Part shown: piece by piece, positions 44,723-56,381 of the stretch | Position numbering within the stretch: position 1 is the first letter of the stretch | How the letters are laid out: each line of letters opens with the position of its first letter | Source of the DNA: Labyrinthula sp. Ha | Lineage: Eukaryota > Sar > Bigyra > Labyrinthulida > Labyrinthulaceae | Direction: 5' to 3' | Length of the DNA stretch: 64,000 bases | Assembly (NCBI GenBank): GCA_015227615.1 | Contig: JAALGZ010000062.1 | Coordinates: forward strand, 1-64,000 | The notes under the pieces: generated by a model | Seen by the model: the letters and a program-made list of their open reading frames with translations, nothing else | Told to the model about the DNA's origin: nothing | The model's database searches: none | Translations under genes and position numbers: made by a program

Positions 44723-47700
44723 TAACCATCATCCGCTATATATTCCAGCTCTAAAAGGGTTGAGGAAATAGAAAGTTTAAACAATGAGGGACTGGGACTT
44801 AGGATTAAAGTTTTATCTTTCAGCATGCTCAAGGCATCATCCAAACCAACCAGGTAAACTTGCTCAGTTGCTTTCTGTATGCAGGGAACTATGAAAAACA
44901 ACAAAGAATAACCAGAAAGGGTGAAAGAAAACCTGTGCAGCTATATCGAGGATACATAATGCTCTGAAAAGCAATCAAGATGAAATGTTTTAAGATTTTG
45001 GTTAATTAGTTTCACAAGAATTATCAAATAGTTTGAACTCGCCTCGGAAAATGATATCAAGACACAGTCAGACGAATAAAGGTAACAGAGTAGTCTAAAC
45101 TTAAGTCTGATGTAAATAAACTAGTTTTTCTTTTATACTTGGCCATACCATCTACGTCCAAAACAAAAAAAAACTATGATTTGTAACCTTCATACGGAAA
45201 GTACTCCCAGCGTTTGAATTTCCAATGTGTAGTTACTCAAAACTAGGGCTTAAAGCTATATTTTTTTCAAGAAAACTATCCCTAGACAACATCATGATAT
45301 CCAACACTTTTGGATATAAATATGCTGCTAAACCTTTTGTAAAATAAAAGAGTCTATGATTGCTAAAATCAGTGTATTTGAAAAAAAGGCTAACACCCAA
45401 CTCCTCATTCAAAATATGTTTAAAATTTCTTTTTCAATAATATATGGAATCTGCAACCCCATCTAAAATACAAGCTAAATTCTTCTTTCGGTGTAAACTA
45501 AGACCCGAACCTTCGTCCAAATTAGAAACTAAAATTTTATTACAGTACAATATGTGATCTGAAGTCTAATGCAAAAAAATATATCAACACAGAAGGCATG
45601 TAGCATCCAAAACTAAAAACAAAAACACCTGATCCCTATGCCTGCCCACAAATCAGGGAACTCTTATATGCCTGTCACATCCAAATGTAGAAACAAAACA
45701 CCATCCCTATCCCTCATCTATAACATAAGCTATGCTGCTGCAATAAACTTGCCTGCACTTATTTCCTGACTTGTCTTGAACTTTGCATATATAATAATTC
45801 AAATCTCATGCATTATCGTAGCATAGCTTCATGCTACCATTGCATTAAAAAGATTGTTGGTAGAGAAAGAACGTTAACTCTTATACTGTACCCCCATCTC
45901 CTTTTCTTATGACTTGTAAGAGTTTAAGGCAATCTACATTTTAAAATGTCGCTTCAATGTTTTGCTTTTGTTTCACTTGTTTCTGCCATTTGTAGTAGTT
46001 CCATTTTGAAGCAAATTTCGTTGAAAGCCTTGAAATGAGAATAATCTTTCAACTATAAAACCACAGTCATTATTGTGAAGAAATGTTCACTGAAGCTTCA
46101 ATATTTACATTTCGCAATTTTTCAAGAGATATATTCCTTTGTAGAGCTATCATTCAGATTTTGCATTTCTTATTCAAAACAAGATGGGTAAAAATATTTC
46201 AACTTGTTCCAACCTATATAGTGTGCATAAACTAAGCTTCAATAAGTGTCATTCATCAATCTTTCGACATATTGAGTTTAATTTCAATTTACTGGTTTGT
46301 GCTTTCTTGAGAAATCTATGTTCTGGAAGTGCTAGTATCTAATAAGAAAAGTGTTGCACGTTACTTCGGAGTACATAAACCATATTCCCCCAAAAATTTA
46401 TCAAAAATATAAAAAGGGATGGTTACATTTTCCTAGTTATATAAATTGTCAAGAGGAATAGTTTTAGTAGAGAACAATCCAGGCCCAACAGGAATTGGGA
46501 TTATGTAACTGCAAGTTTCGATTGAACTGGATAACATGAATCAAGAATATGATTTTATGTGATGGTTCTTGTCAGGCCTCATACACAGAGGCTTGGATTC
46601 TAATATGGTAATGCTAATACCAGCTTTGCACGTGCTACAGTGGCTAATCATGTTCAGTAAATTGGCATTGCACTTAGTTTCATCTTTATAGACTTAGTGG
46701 AACAAAAGAGAAAAATTTGTGAAAACAATAGAAATAAGCAAAGAAAATGTTCTGTTTCCCAACTATAGAAGACTATGTTAATAAGGTCTAGGATTTGACA
46801 ATATTTGGGGAGTGATTTAACTCTTAATTCTTCCTGTTGAAAGTCTAATCCCCGATGAGATTGTGCTTATGAATCAATTCAATTATTTATAGCCCTATAT
46901 TTCCATGTCCAAGTAGCAAGATAGGAGTTACATAAGACTAGGTTTAGAAACAATTATTGATAAAATAAGTTGTTACGGAGAAGCCTCTTAGTCTGTCAAA
47001 GAAAGTTATATTACTTCATGTTTGGAACTCTGCATGAAGCAACCTATTCCTGGGGTACTCAGAAACCTGTATGCCAGGTAGTAAAGGGTAAATACAAGTG
47101 CCCGTTCACAAGTAAATTAAGAACGCTTTCTCTTATAGAATATTATTAAACACCGTGCTATAGTGATAGAACTTAACATTATAGAATTGTTCATGCCTTG
47201 TGATGAGGGATCTTAGAGCATTAAGAAGGAGATGCAACGCTTAGTGCTTAAAAAATTGTTTACTTTGTTAAACCATGAGCTGAACAAAATGAAAATCATA
47301 ATTTTCATGTTTCCTTGATTTATAAAGGTTATTATGAATAGGGTTAAGATCATAACGTTTAAATTCTTAACTTCTTCATCTATTCGTTTTCTAGCGTAGG
47401 TTCTACAAATAACTCGCTTCTGTTTAGTGGAGCACTTCCACCGATTGAGTAGTACTGAATTTGGCCTTTCACCTTCCAATACTGTGTTGAATATTTGTAT
47501 ATTCTTCATGCTGTTACCATATCAATGGAGTCAAAGGTAATAAGTCAAGTTTAGAAATTAACCTTATATGTGAAGTGATTAGCATTTCCGGCTGATTGAA
47601 ATGTAACATCTGCAGTTTCATGAACCTGTACGTTTTGTACTGTATTCCATTGTCCGACACAAGTACAAGCTATGTTAAAATTTGAAAAACATTTTGCATA

Positions 47701-47823
47701 AGATTATCTGAGTAATTTGTTTCACACGATTTTAAGTTCAGTGAAATAAAATTGATCTGAGCTATGTTATGTTGGAAAATATAAAGAGGTTTTAAATTTA
47801 AGATTAACCTTCAAACACTACTT

Positions 47824-50800
47824 CTAAGATGATGAGGAGTAAACTCCCTGCGCAAAAAATATGCAAGCTACAATCCATGGAATATTTATCCCGATAGCGA
47901 ACAGGATGATACCCCGTCCACCTTTCTGCCATTCATCCAACGCTTCCTTAAGTCTCTCTTTGATATGCTGCTTCATACTTTTTCTGTGCTCTGCAACTAT
48001 TAAAGCATCAACATGTTTTCCGTCTAAGGTACAACTTGCTAAGAAGGTGAAATCATAGGGATTTAACTCTCTCCATCTTAATCTAACTAACCCATTCATA
48101 AATTGGTATCTGGAATAATTAATTAATGCAAAAGTAAGCGCAGTAAGCATCACAGAAAGAAAATTTGCATGAAAAAACCATTCACTTTCACAAGCTAGTT
48201 CATGATTTCTCTGTTGATATAAAACTAAAGATGGGTCTGAACAACCAGCGTTTGGGCAAGCTACAATGTTGTCACACTTGTAGAATGAATCTTGCATGTC
48301 TTCCATTTGCAGGTCAAAAACACTTTCTGACAAAGGATTTGTAATCCCACCCGAGGAACCTAACTCATTTTCAAGATCACTAACTGCCAAGCAGTCAAGT
48401 ATTTCGTTACGGAAAGTTACTGTATAATTAAAATCAGGATAAATTTCTGAATATTGATTCAACTGATTCTCATAGGATTGCAGTGACTGTTGAAAGGTAA
48501 ATTCACAATCGGTTTGAATACGAACATTCAGCTTATTAAGATCAGTAGAAAGAAGCTTATCCCCATCTTGTACCGTATATTCAAAACTGGTTGTCAGCAT
48601 GTTATTATAAATCATTGTTCCATCTGACAACCCCGAGGCTATTTCGTCAGAATCGTGATCTACGCACCCATCTTTATACGCGTCAAAAAACGGTGTATAT
48701 AAACTAAAGAAGGCAACTGTAATAAGTGCAATAAAAACAAGAGATGTTGCGGCGACTACCCAAGGAGAGGTTAGTAGTTTCGCTAGTCTTACATACTTAT
48801 CCTCCTTCAACCCAGCTTTAGCTCCTACAGCTGTTTCAAGGCGAACATCCGCAGGAGGTTTTCCAATAGCACTAAGATTCCAGTACTTATTCAGTAGCGC
48901 AATGGTTGTTATAAGTCGATAGATAATGTCTGAGTACTTTGCGATCTGTTTAGCTAATTCAAAATTCGCAGCAATTTCTCCAAAAAGATCTTCAGAGTAG
49001 GAGAAGAATGAAAGCGCGCTGTCTGGAAGCTCTGACACTATGTTTTCCGAAACGTTTGGGAACTGGGTAACTATGTCCACCGAAGGATCAAACTCAGGCA
49101 ACTCCGTTCCAGAACCAAACCCATCAAGAGCTACAGCAAGATCTTCCCGAAGCTCAACAACTGACTCGTCCCAGGCCTGCTCAGCATCGAGGTCGATTGG
49201 AGGTGGGTTGTATTCCAATGTTTGTTCCACATTGTCCGGTTCATACGTTTGGTCTATATTTGTACTAGCTTCTGTAGAATCGTTATTAAAACCATTGATG
49301 GCTTCTTCATTTGCTGCTGTCGCGTCCTCCAAACCCTCTGCGATGCTATCTGCAATATCATCAGCCAAACGGTCTGTATCCGTATCCAACCCAGGATCTA
49401 AATCTGGCATTGGTATTGGATTGGGTATGTCAATCGGGACAGCAGTTTCAATACCATCAACAATGTCTATCATGCTGTCTAAATTGTCTTTAAATTTCTC
49501 TACATCCTCTTTCATTTCTTCAAATTCTGCCAAAGTAGTTTCAGCAAACTCGTTATACTCCTCATACATATCATTGATAGAATCACTAATACTATCCTGG
49601 CCCTCACATTCTTCAGGTTTTTCAGGCTCGGAAACATTTCCAATTCGACAGTTTACAAAATTATCATAGCTATCCGCCATGTCTCCAACAATTTCTCCAG
49701 CCCCTTCTTCAAAGCGGTCAGACAGTTCCTCGGCAAACTGCTCAATTTGTTCCGTTTTGTTATTCATAAATTCAGTGTCGTAGTTCTCCTTTTCGTCATA
49801 CTGATTCTTGATCAATTCAATTTGTGCATCGACATCCGCTACATAGTCTTCAAAACTTGCATTGGCCTGCCCAGCGGCTGCATCGCCAAGGATCCACCCT
49901 GAAATACGTGGACACTCCACTGCTGTTCCAATAAAAAACTGTGCCAATGCACCTGAATTGATATCAGATCCAGATTCTCCATCTGTAATAACATTAAGAG
50001 CAGTTTCCAGAAATAATCTGCTTTCAATTCTGGCCTGTTCATACGCTGCCAAGTTGTCATTGTTTGCAACGGTAGCCGCATTTGTTCTAGCAAGCTCTGA
50101 ATCTCTGGCATCAGTATACAGATCTGTACATGATCCAACTCTACTTTCCGCACATATGGTATATGCATTCCGCTCTTGTTCAACAACATTTTGCTGGAAG
50201 CTTTCAGTTTCTGCTTCGATGGTTTCGTACGATGACCTGGGAAAGACTACGTATGTGTAGAATGCATCTATAACTGTGAGACTGGTAGACCATAAAAGGA
50301 TTACAGCGAGAACTCCCATAGAAACTCTTTGGGGGTATTTCATTGCCCACATCTTTTCAGTTGGTGACATATCGAGCATTCGAAGCTTCAAGGCATCCCG
50401 ATCTTCTTCTGACTCTTCATCATCTTCTTCGTGATAATTTTCTGCTACTTTTAAACTTAGGCGGTTACGTTGTCCTTGAACTCTATTAACAAGACGACTA
50501 GCCATTACTTTAGCTTTAGCAGCTGCCCCAAAAGATTGCTTCATCTTCTCTTCCTGTTTCTCTTCCGCCGTCCCATTGGGTGTATGCTTTACTATTTTCT
50601 TACTCCTTGGATTTATTGGAGGCAAATTTGCCGTCTTACCGAAATCTTCAACATTCTCAAAAGTCTTTGACGAACCTCGAGATGATGAACGAGAGTTGTT
50701 GGTGTTAAATAACGGATTATCTGACCTTGTCGAATCGCGTTTATCTGATCCTACATGTGCAGAAAATGAATACCCCCCTCTACGTGACCCACCGCCAAAT

Positions 50801-50868
50801 TTCTTCACAGGGGGAGGGCTCAGATAATGACTTCCAGCTGATTCTGATCGATCTTTTCGCCCAAACAT
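47824..50868 (-). CDS. Giant multi-pass membrane protein, paralog B (unknown family)
   Basis: 1014 residues, homologous to the plus-strand gene at 39451 over the whole length. The N-terminus aligns (MFGRKDRSESAGSHYLS against MFSNKERSGSSGSYYLS), as do helix 1 (PQRVSMGVLAVILLWSTS), the ectodomain cysteines, the block KYWNLSAIGKPPADVRLE and the C-terminal NPYDFTFLASCTLDGKHV. By eye the last 350 residues are near 60% identical, while the middle of the ectodomain is much less conserved. This copy has a Pro/Asp-rich patch (about residues 460-480) that the other lacks, and noticeably more G+C at third positions, so the two genes differ in codon use. Topology is probably the same: N-terminus inside, four or five helices. 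A GGCCATATGGCC palindrome lies 90 bases upstream. No intron. Function unknown. Confidence 0.85.
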   Translation of the reverse strand: MFGRKDRSESAGSHYLSPPPVKKFGGGSRRGGYSFSAHVGSDKRDSTRSDNPLFNTNNSRSSSRGSSKTFENVEDFGKTANLPPINPRSKKIVKHTPNGTAEEKQEEKMKQSFGAAAKAKVMASRLVNRVQGQRNRLSLKVAENYHEEDDEESEEDRDALKLRMLDMSPTEKMWAMKYPQRVSMGVLAVILLWSTSLTVIDAFYTYVVFPRSSYETIEAETESFQQNVVEQERNAYTICAESRVGSCTDLYTDARDSELARTNAATVANNDNLAAYEQARIESRLFLETALNVITDGESGSDINSGALAQFFIGTAVECPRISGWILGDAAAGQANASFEDYVADVDAQIELIKNQYDEKENYDTEFMNNKTEQIEQFAEELSDRFEEGAGEIVGDMADSYDNFVNCRIGNVSEPEKPEECEGQDSISDSINDMYEEYNEFAETTLAEFEEMKEDVEKFKDNLDSMIDIVDGIETAVPIDIPNPIPMPDLDPGLDTDTDRLADDIADSIAEGLEDATAANEEAINGFNNDSTEASTNIDQTYEPDNVEQTLEYNPPPIDLDAEQAWDESVVELREDLAVALDGFGSGTELPEFDPSVDIVTQFPNVSENIVSELPDSALSFFSYSEDLFGEIAANFELAKQIAKYSDIIYRLITTIALLNKYWNLSAIGKPPADVRLETAVGAKAGLKEDKYVRLAKLLTSPWVVAATSLVFIALITVAFFSLYTPFFDAYKDGCVDHDSDEIASGLSDGTMIYNNMLTTSFEYTVQDGDKLLSTDLNKLNVRIQTDCEFTFQQSLQSYENQLNQYSEIYPDFNYTVTFRNEILDCLAVSDLENELGSSGGITNPLSESVFDLQMEDMQDSFYKCDNIVACPNAGCSDPSLVLYQQRNHELACESEWFFHANFLSVMLTALTFALINYSRYQFMNGLVRLRWRELNPYDFTFLASCTLDGKHVDALIVAEHRKSMKQHIKERLKEALDEWQKGGRGIILFAIGINIPWIVACIFFAQGVYSSSS

Positions 50869-53800
50869 GTTGCTTGTGCTGTTGTAGCTTGATTAAACGG
50901 TCAAGTCTCGGTTCCAAGTTTTAACTTTGCTTCTGGATATCGTATTTTTCTTCCGCAGGCCATATGGCCCAGCTGGATCTTTATAGTACTTTTACTGGGT
51001 ATGAAATATTGGAACATATTGAAGAGCAGAAATAAAAATTGAAACAGATAGTACTTATTTTGGGCAGAAATAGTTCATATTTGTACAAGAACAGTTCTTA
51101 AATAAAAAAAGTTTGAGCCAATGAATACCACACGAGCACCAACTTACCCAAAAGATGTTTTGCTTGATTACAACAGAAGAAACTTGTCAGTAATAGTCTC
51201 GCCTACTACGACTAGTATTACATACAATGGACAACCATTCTATCATCAATAAATTGTGGTTACTTGGGTTGTTTAATTAGAGTATTTCTGCACAAATTTA
51301 AGCTGATAGGCCTGTAAACTTTGAATTCGGACTGGATTATCTATACTTGTAACTCAGATACTTGATGCTAATTCCTTAACTTGAATTAGAGCTTAAATCT
51401 CATCAAAGGAAGATTGAATATAGATATTATACACTGTTAGTTTACTATATTAGTTTTTTACCGATGATATCTCTCTGTATGAGCTGAGCTTTGTCGAATT
51501 CTCTTGTTTAAATAAGTCTTATTGCTAAGTCTTATTCCCCAGATAAAGTAGAATTTTCTGTCTGTATCTCTGCCGCCTATGACCAGTGTTGTTTCAAATT
51601 GAACCTGTAAAAGCTACAGCAACCTTAGAACGAGGTGGAAATGCCCCGCGATATAGCGCTGAGGTGTCATTAGCGTGAGATAAAGTGCTAAACATTAATA
51701 TACTGTCAGGAAAAATTTTATTTAATGAGTTTTAGAAGTTACTTCCTCATGTACACCTTTTATATCATTATTGTATTTTAATTAGTTTATGAATGTTTTT
51801 AATTAATATTGCTTTGCTGTGTTTCTTGGGGATTATTAATAAGTTGAGATTGACGAAACTTTTTACGTACTGTTGGCAACATGGCTCTTCTACACTTCTT
51901 CTGCGTCTGCGGCTTAAAACAACTTGCAGCAAATTCTTATTGGATAAAACTAAAGCCCTTATAAAGCTTTTTCTTAGTAAATCTTATTTCTTATCCATGC
52001 TCTAATACCTCCAAGAATATCTGTCTAATAATTTTAGACGCTTAGTTGACAACATAAGCACCGGTGAAGTAGAGAAAGTTAGAGCCAAGACACTAGACTC
52101 AATAACTGTCCGTGTTATTGATAGTTGCGGTACTTGTAAAACAAAGTTTCCTCTTATACCCACACTTAATTTATGTTATCCCTTGACGGTAATATAGCTT
52201 TAACGTGTTACAAACACACCCTCTCAACCCTCTCAAGGTTAGAGATACGCAGATAAAACCTTGAGGACAATGAACTAAAGATGAGTGTCGTTTCGCCAGG
52301 TTGTCAAACTGAGCTTGGTTATAGGATAATATATAGCGCTTAGGACCCCAGTTAACCCACCTCGGTACTTGGTTTACTTAGTGTCAGTTTCTTAACTACT
52401 TATTATTTAACCCACATTGGACTCTTGTCAGATTTGATCTAAAACTAACACGTCTGAATCCTTTTCGCATCCTAGTTAACGATGAATATTTTAAGTAATA
52501 CTAGAAGCCATCCTATAGCAAGGTCATTTAGTTCAGCTTCAGGTATACTAAAATTATATCCTTTTGGGAAAATCGTGCAACGCATATGAGTTTAGTGGTT
52601 GCTCATTTGTGGGACCTAACATTACACAAGTTGTTGACAAGAAATTAAAAACTAAACTTTGTTTGTTCTCAGGTCAAAAAAAATGTGAAGATTTGAAAAC
52701 TTTAATGTTTCGTGAGGAAAAAAAATGAGGAGATCAAACGGGGTATAAAGAATCCAGTTTCTTTGGGGACGCCCAGAGGGAGCTTAATACCAGCGTGACA
52801 TACTCTAGTGTATTGGCTAGTCAAGCTACAGCTTTACTTTAACACTATTTCCAAGGGAAGAAAACCAGTCTTGGGTTATCAAACACGAGTGCTCTGTTTC
52901 TGATATGGTTGATAATAGCATCTATTGCTCATCATGTAAGACTTGCACGCTTAAAAAATTAGGTAATCCACTATTCCTATTAAATATAGCCTAAGGAAAA
53001 AAGAGATGTTGATGTCGATGGTTGCACGCTCATAAGTTGAGTACAAAAACTGATTCATAGCCTTTGAGCAAATGAGAAATTTACCCCCGAAACTAGTATA
53101 TTGTTTGTCCTTCGTTGCTAAAACTTAGCACTTATGTTACAGCAAGAACATCGTTTTTCACGCAATATTATTTAAAATGAACTTTAAGTATGTAAGAATA
53201 AAGTTAGACCCAATGCTGCCGCAACATTTCTATGGATATGTTGCCCGAATAGATTAGGCTTTTCCTGTTAAGCCTACTGGTACATTTACTGCAGATCAAA
53301 GTTGTTATTCTTGAAACAGTGTATTTGGAAAATTTTGATTTTAGTAATTTACTTCTTAATACAGCTCTTTATTTGCCCATATCATGAGACTAAGACAAAC
53401 AATAATGCCGAGGAAAAGGAAGCATTAGTAAATTTTACACCACCATTAACATTCAGTTTTTTTTGAAATAGAACAACCTGCCGTTTCTTTGGAATAACTT
53501 TATTGTGATTAGCATTTATAACGTTTTTTCTTACTAAAATATTAAAACCAAGGTAGAGAGAGCTAAGATATCAATCTTGCTAAGAAATTTCATGTCTTCT
53601 ACAAAATTCATTAAGCTATGTTAAGTCTAAGTTTAATATTGGTGAATTGGAAACAAATCATAGCATAGAGAAGCTAACAAATTGTAAAATAATTGATTCA
53701 GTAATTTAGCATTATAGGCACTTTACCTTCTTTAGGTAAACAAAATCTCCTATGACCAATGTACAAGCACATTAGCGACATATGACAAACAATATAAGTA

Positions 53801-55154
53801 TGTCATCACCTCTACAAGAACCATAATTTTGGTTATTTTACCTGCAATAGTTGTTGAACTTTTTCACTGCACTGTGTGGCCGAGCGAACTGATAAGTGAG
53901 AGGTCTAAGTTGTAAATTCTATGCTAAAAATAAACTACCTTATATCATAAATGTGTTTTTTCGCTGTTAAGCACAGAAAACCCAATTTTTATGAGCTACG
54001 AATGAACTATAGAACAGCCAAATACTCAAAGATGAGGCGAAGTTACAAGGAAGAATGCTGGGCGTTTATACTGAAGTCATTCAGGATTTTAAGACTTTGA
54101 TCTGAAGTTTTTTACTTAATTGAGGCTATGCAAAGAAGCAATGAGAAGTCACTTGCCACTTTATGAAAGTCGTACTAGACTTAGGTTGCTCTCATCCTAA
54201 ATCGAACTACTCTTTCTGAGTCTTACTATTACTATTCTTTAGCTTTCAGGAAGCTTTGCTCTTTTATGTTGTTGCTTAATCTTAGATACTGTAGTAAGAT
54301 TGATTACATCTTAATTTACCTAAATATTTATTTTTAAGTTCAACTCTGTCAATTGATAATAATTAATTAATCGGTAACAGGTTGAATCTAAACAAACCTT
54401 ATATTTTGTATTCTTCAACTTAGGCAGGCTTACCTCTGTGCAAAGTAGCATCAACAAGATCTCTGTTTCATGGAACAATGAGAAAAAAAAACTGCATTCT
54501 ACTCACAGAAAGACATTTCTAATTAAAAATCTAGTGAATACTTTGGCGTTACGGAGAACCTATCACTTAAAAGGGGTAACTACTTTCAACCTTTCGCTGC
54601 TACACAATGAACATCTACATCCAACATAAGAACCTGGCTAGAGCGATAGCTTAAGCCAGCTTCCTTACGAGCAATAAAACATTTAATAATCTTTTTTTCT
54701 TTCTAGAAAACAATCAAATATAAGAACAATATGTTCCCATTTTTATTTGTACGCTTGTTCCTTCAAGACGTGTAATAAGAACAAGTTTTTAAATATCTAC
54801 AGGTAAAGTCTTCTCGGTATCAACAAAAATTGACCAGAAGATATTATGCAAAGATAACTGTATACTAAGAATTCAGGGTATATACCACGTGATATGCAAA
54901 ATATATTTATTGGATTGGAATAGTTTGTTGGTTGTAATTCTTTGTGAATGTGCATGTTTCAAACATCAAGTAATTATATGTAAATGAGACTAACTATGCA
55001 TTGAAAATATGCTCTTTCAACTGTTGATAGCGCCTATAGATTTTCTCCCCGAAAACAATCCCAAATTGCCCAAAAAATTCGTGATACAAACAAACCAAAA
55101 AAAAGGTAACCTTACGAAAAAAAAGGAAGAAATTAATCTCCAAGCAGCAGACGA
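50869..55154. other. 4.3-kb divergent gene desert
   Basis: It begins with the promoter of paralog B and ends with that of the mitoferrin-like gene, which has a CACGTG box near 54889 and a TTGCCCAAAAAA element near 55067. Between these I see no coding frame, RNA gene or clear repeat. The plus-strand frames at 51793-52005 and 54438-54629 lack any family feature. Confidence 0.4.
50958..50969. promoter_or_regulatory. GGCCATATGGCC palindrome upstream of paralog B
   Basis: Perfect 12-bp palindrome, followed by CCA as at the other two sites, 90 bases before the ATG of the minus-strand gene. Inferred promoter element. Confidence 0.45.
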
Positions 55155-56291
55155 ATGACTTCACACTCAAAAATTGATACACCAACGTTAGAAACCTTAG
55201 AAGACTGGGAAGAGTGGAATCCTGAAAGCTCATCCTTTTTTACCCACGCATTCGCTGGATCTCTAGCAGGCGCAGCGGAACACTGTTTAATTTTCCCAAT
55301 CGACACAATCAAAACTTTCTCCCAACAAAACTCCGGGTCTGCGTCTCTTAAGCAAATGCTATCACGTCCTACATGTGAAAAATCTCCATTTCCGTTCCAA
55401 AATCCTGGAACAAGACTTTGGAGAGGTGTCTCTTCCATGCTAACGGCCTGTGTCCCAGCTCACGCGATCTACTTTTCCGTCTACGAGAAAGGAAAAGCTA
55501 TGAATAAAAATAACAATGCTCTTTTTTCTGCAGCTACTGGAATGTGTGCAACAGTTGGGCATGATTTGATCATGTGCCCAATGGACCTGATCAAGCAGCG
55601 GATGCAACTTGGATTTCACTCGGGAATTCTGGATGCAGCAAGAAGTGTTTTGCGATCAGAAGGATTTGGAACTTTTTATTTAGCTTTCCCAACAACTCTG
55701 GTTATGAATCTTCCATACGCAGGAATTTCAGTTGCAGTAAATGATACCGTGAAGAACAAACTTAATCCAAGAGGTGAATACAATGTTCCTGCGTTTATAA
55801 CAGCTGGAGGAATAGCTGGAGCAACTGCTGCATTGTTTACGAATCCCTTGGATGTTATTAAAACAAGAATTCAGACCCAAAATTTGCTCTCAGAACAAAC
55901 TGAGGTTAAATTAAAAGTACCGAATGTTGATTTGCAGAAAGAAAAAAGTTGGAATCTAGATATTAGGAGGAATCCAGCTTTTCCAGGGATGTTTCGTAAT
56001 AGAAAAGTTGGGGCGAATTATAGATTTGGACAGATTAGTCACTCTGCAGCGTTCATGGTAAAAAGTAGTACAGGAACAACTACATTTGCAAAAACAAACT
56101 GCTTATGTGAAGATTCAGTTGTTCATCAAAGAAAATACAGGGGTTTAGCAGATGCAGTACAGAAGATCTTTAGAGAAGAAGGAGTACGTGGATTTGCACG
56201 GGGATCTCTAGCGCGTGTGCTTGTTCATACTCCATCAGTTGCAATTAGTTGGACAACATATGAATCAGCGAAGAGGATTTTAATGGGGTAG
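55155..56291 (+). CDS. Mitoferrin-type mitochondrial iron carrier (SLC25A28/37, MRS3/4 family)
   Basis: A 378-residue SLC25 carrier. Repeat 1 has AGSLAGAAEHCLIFPIDTIKT (about 34-54), where the Glu-His before the PxD motif is a mitoferrin mark. VPAHAIYFSVYE (100-111) is another. Repeat 2 has GHDLIMCPMDLIKQRMQ (135-151), and the FPTTLVMNLPYAG segment (178-190) matches the family. Repeat 3 has TNPLDVIKTRIQTQ (229-242). The family moves Fe2+ into the matrix for haem and Fe-S cluster synthesis. One oddity is an insertion of about 80 residues (about 245-325) after the third signature, in a matrix-facing loop, rich in Lys, Asn and Arg. It stays in frame and has no intron signals I can see, so it seems genuine. 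The protein still ends in a full final helix. Substrate is inferred from family. Confidence 0.9.
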   Translation: MTSHSKIDTPTLETLEDWEEWNPESSSFFTHAFAGSLAGAAEHCLIFPIDTIKTFSQQNSGSASLKQMLSRPTCEKSPFPFQNPGTRLWRGVSSMLTACVPAHAIYFSVYEKGKAMNKNNNALFSAATGMCATVGHDLIMCPMDLIKQRMQLGFHSGILDAARSVLRSEGFGTFYLAFPTTLVMNLPYAGISVAVNDTVKNKLNPRGEYNVPAFITAGGIAGATAALFTNPLDVIKTRIQTQNLLSEQTEVKLKVPNVDLQKEKSWNLDIRRNPAFPGMFRNRKVGANYRFGQISHSAAFMVKSSTGTTTFAKTNCLCEDSVVHQRKYRGLADAVQKIFREEGVRGFARGSLARVLVHTPSVAISWTTYESAKRILMG

Positions 56292-56381
56292 AGGTTGAGT
56301 TTGGTTAGAAGAATGTTTTCGATTTTGAGACTAAAAAAATTTTGGATGTGTAATTTTTTTGAGATTAAACTGTAAAAGAGT

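Larger units (their letters stand above)
42460..47823. other. 5.4-kb region between the convergent paralogs
   Basis: No intact gene recognised. It contains a MITE (44589-44710), a short plus-strand frame beside it, and a C/A-rich stretch about 45140-45760 with degenerate repeats. There the unit around 45597-45667 is echoed at about 45668-45740, sharing CATCCAAA, ACAAAAACACC and TCCCTAT blocks some 74 bases apart. A 98-codon minus-strand frame at 47213-47509 has no recognisable motif. Confidence 0.4.

Noticed and set aside
47213-47509. 98-codon minus-strand frame
   Set aside because: The longest frame in its desert, but no motif, no start context and no promoter signal. Left as unproven.
49040-49669. 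209-codon plus-strand frame
   Set aside because: Antisense shadow of paralog B; Ser-rich and without features.
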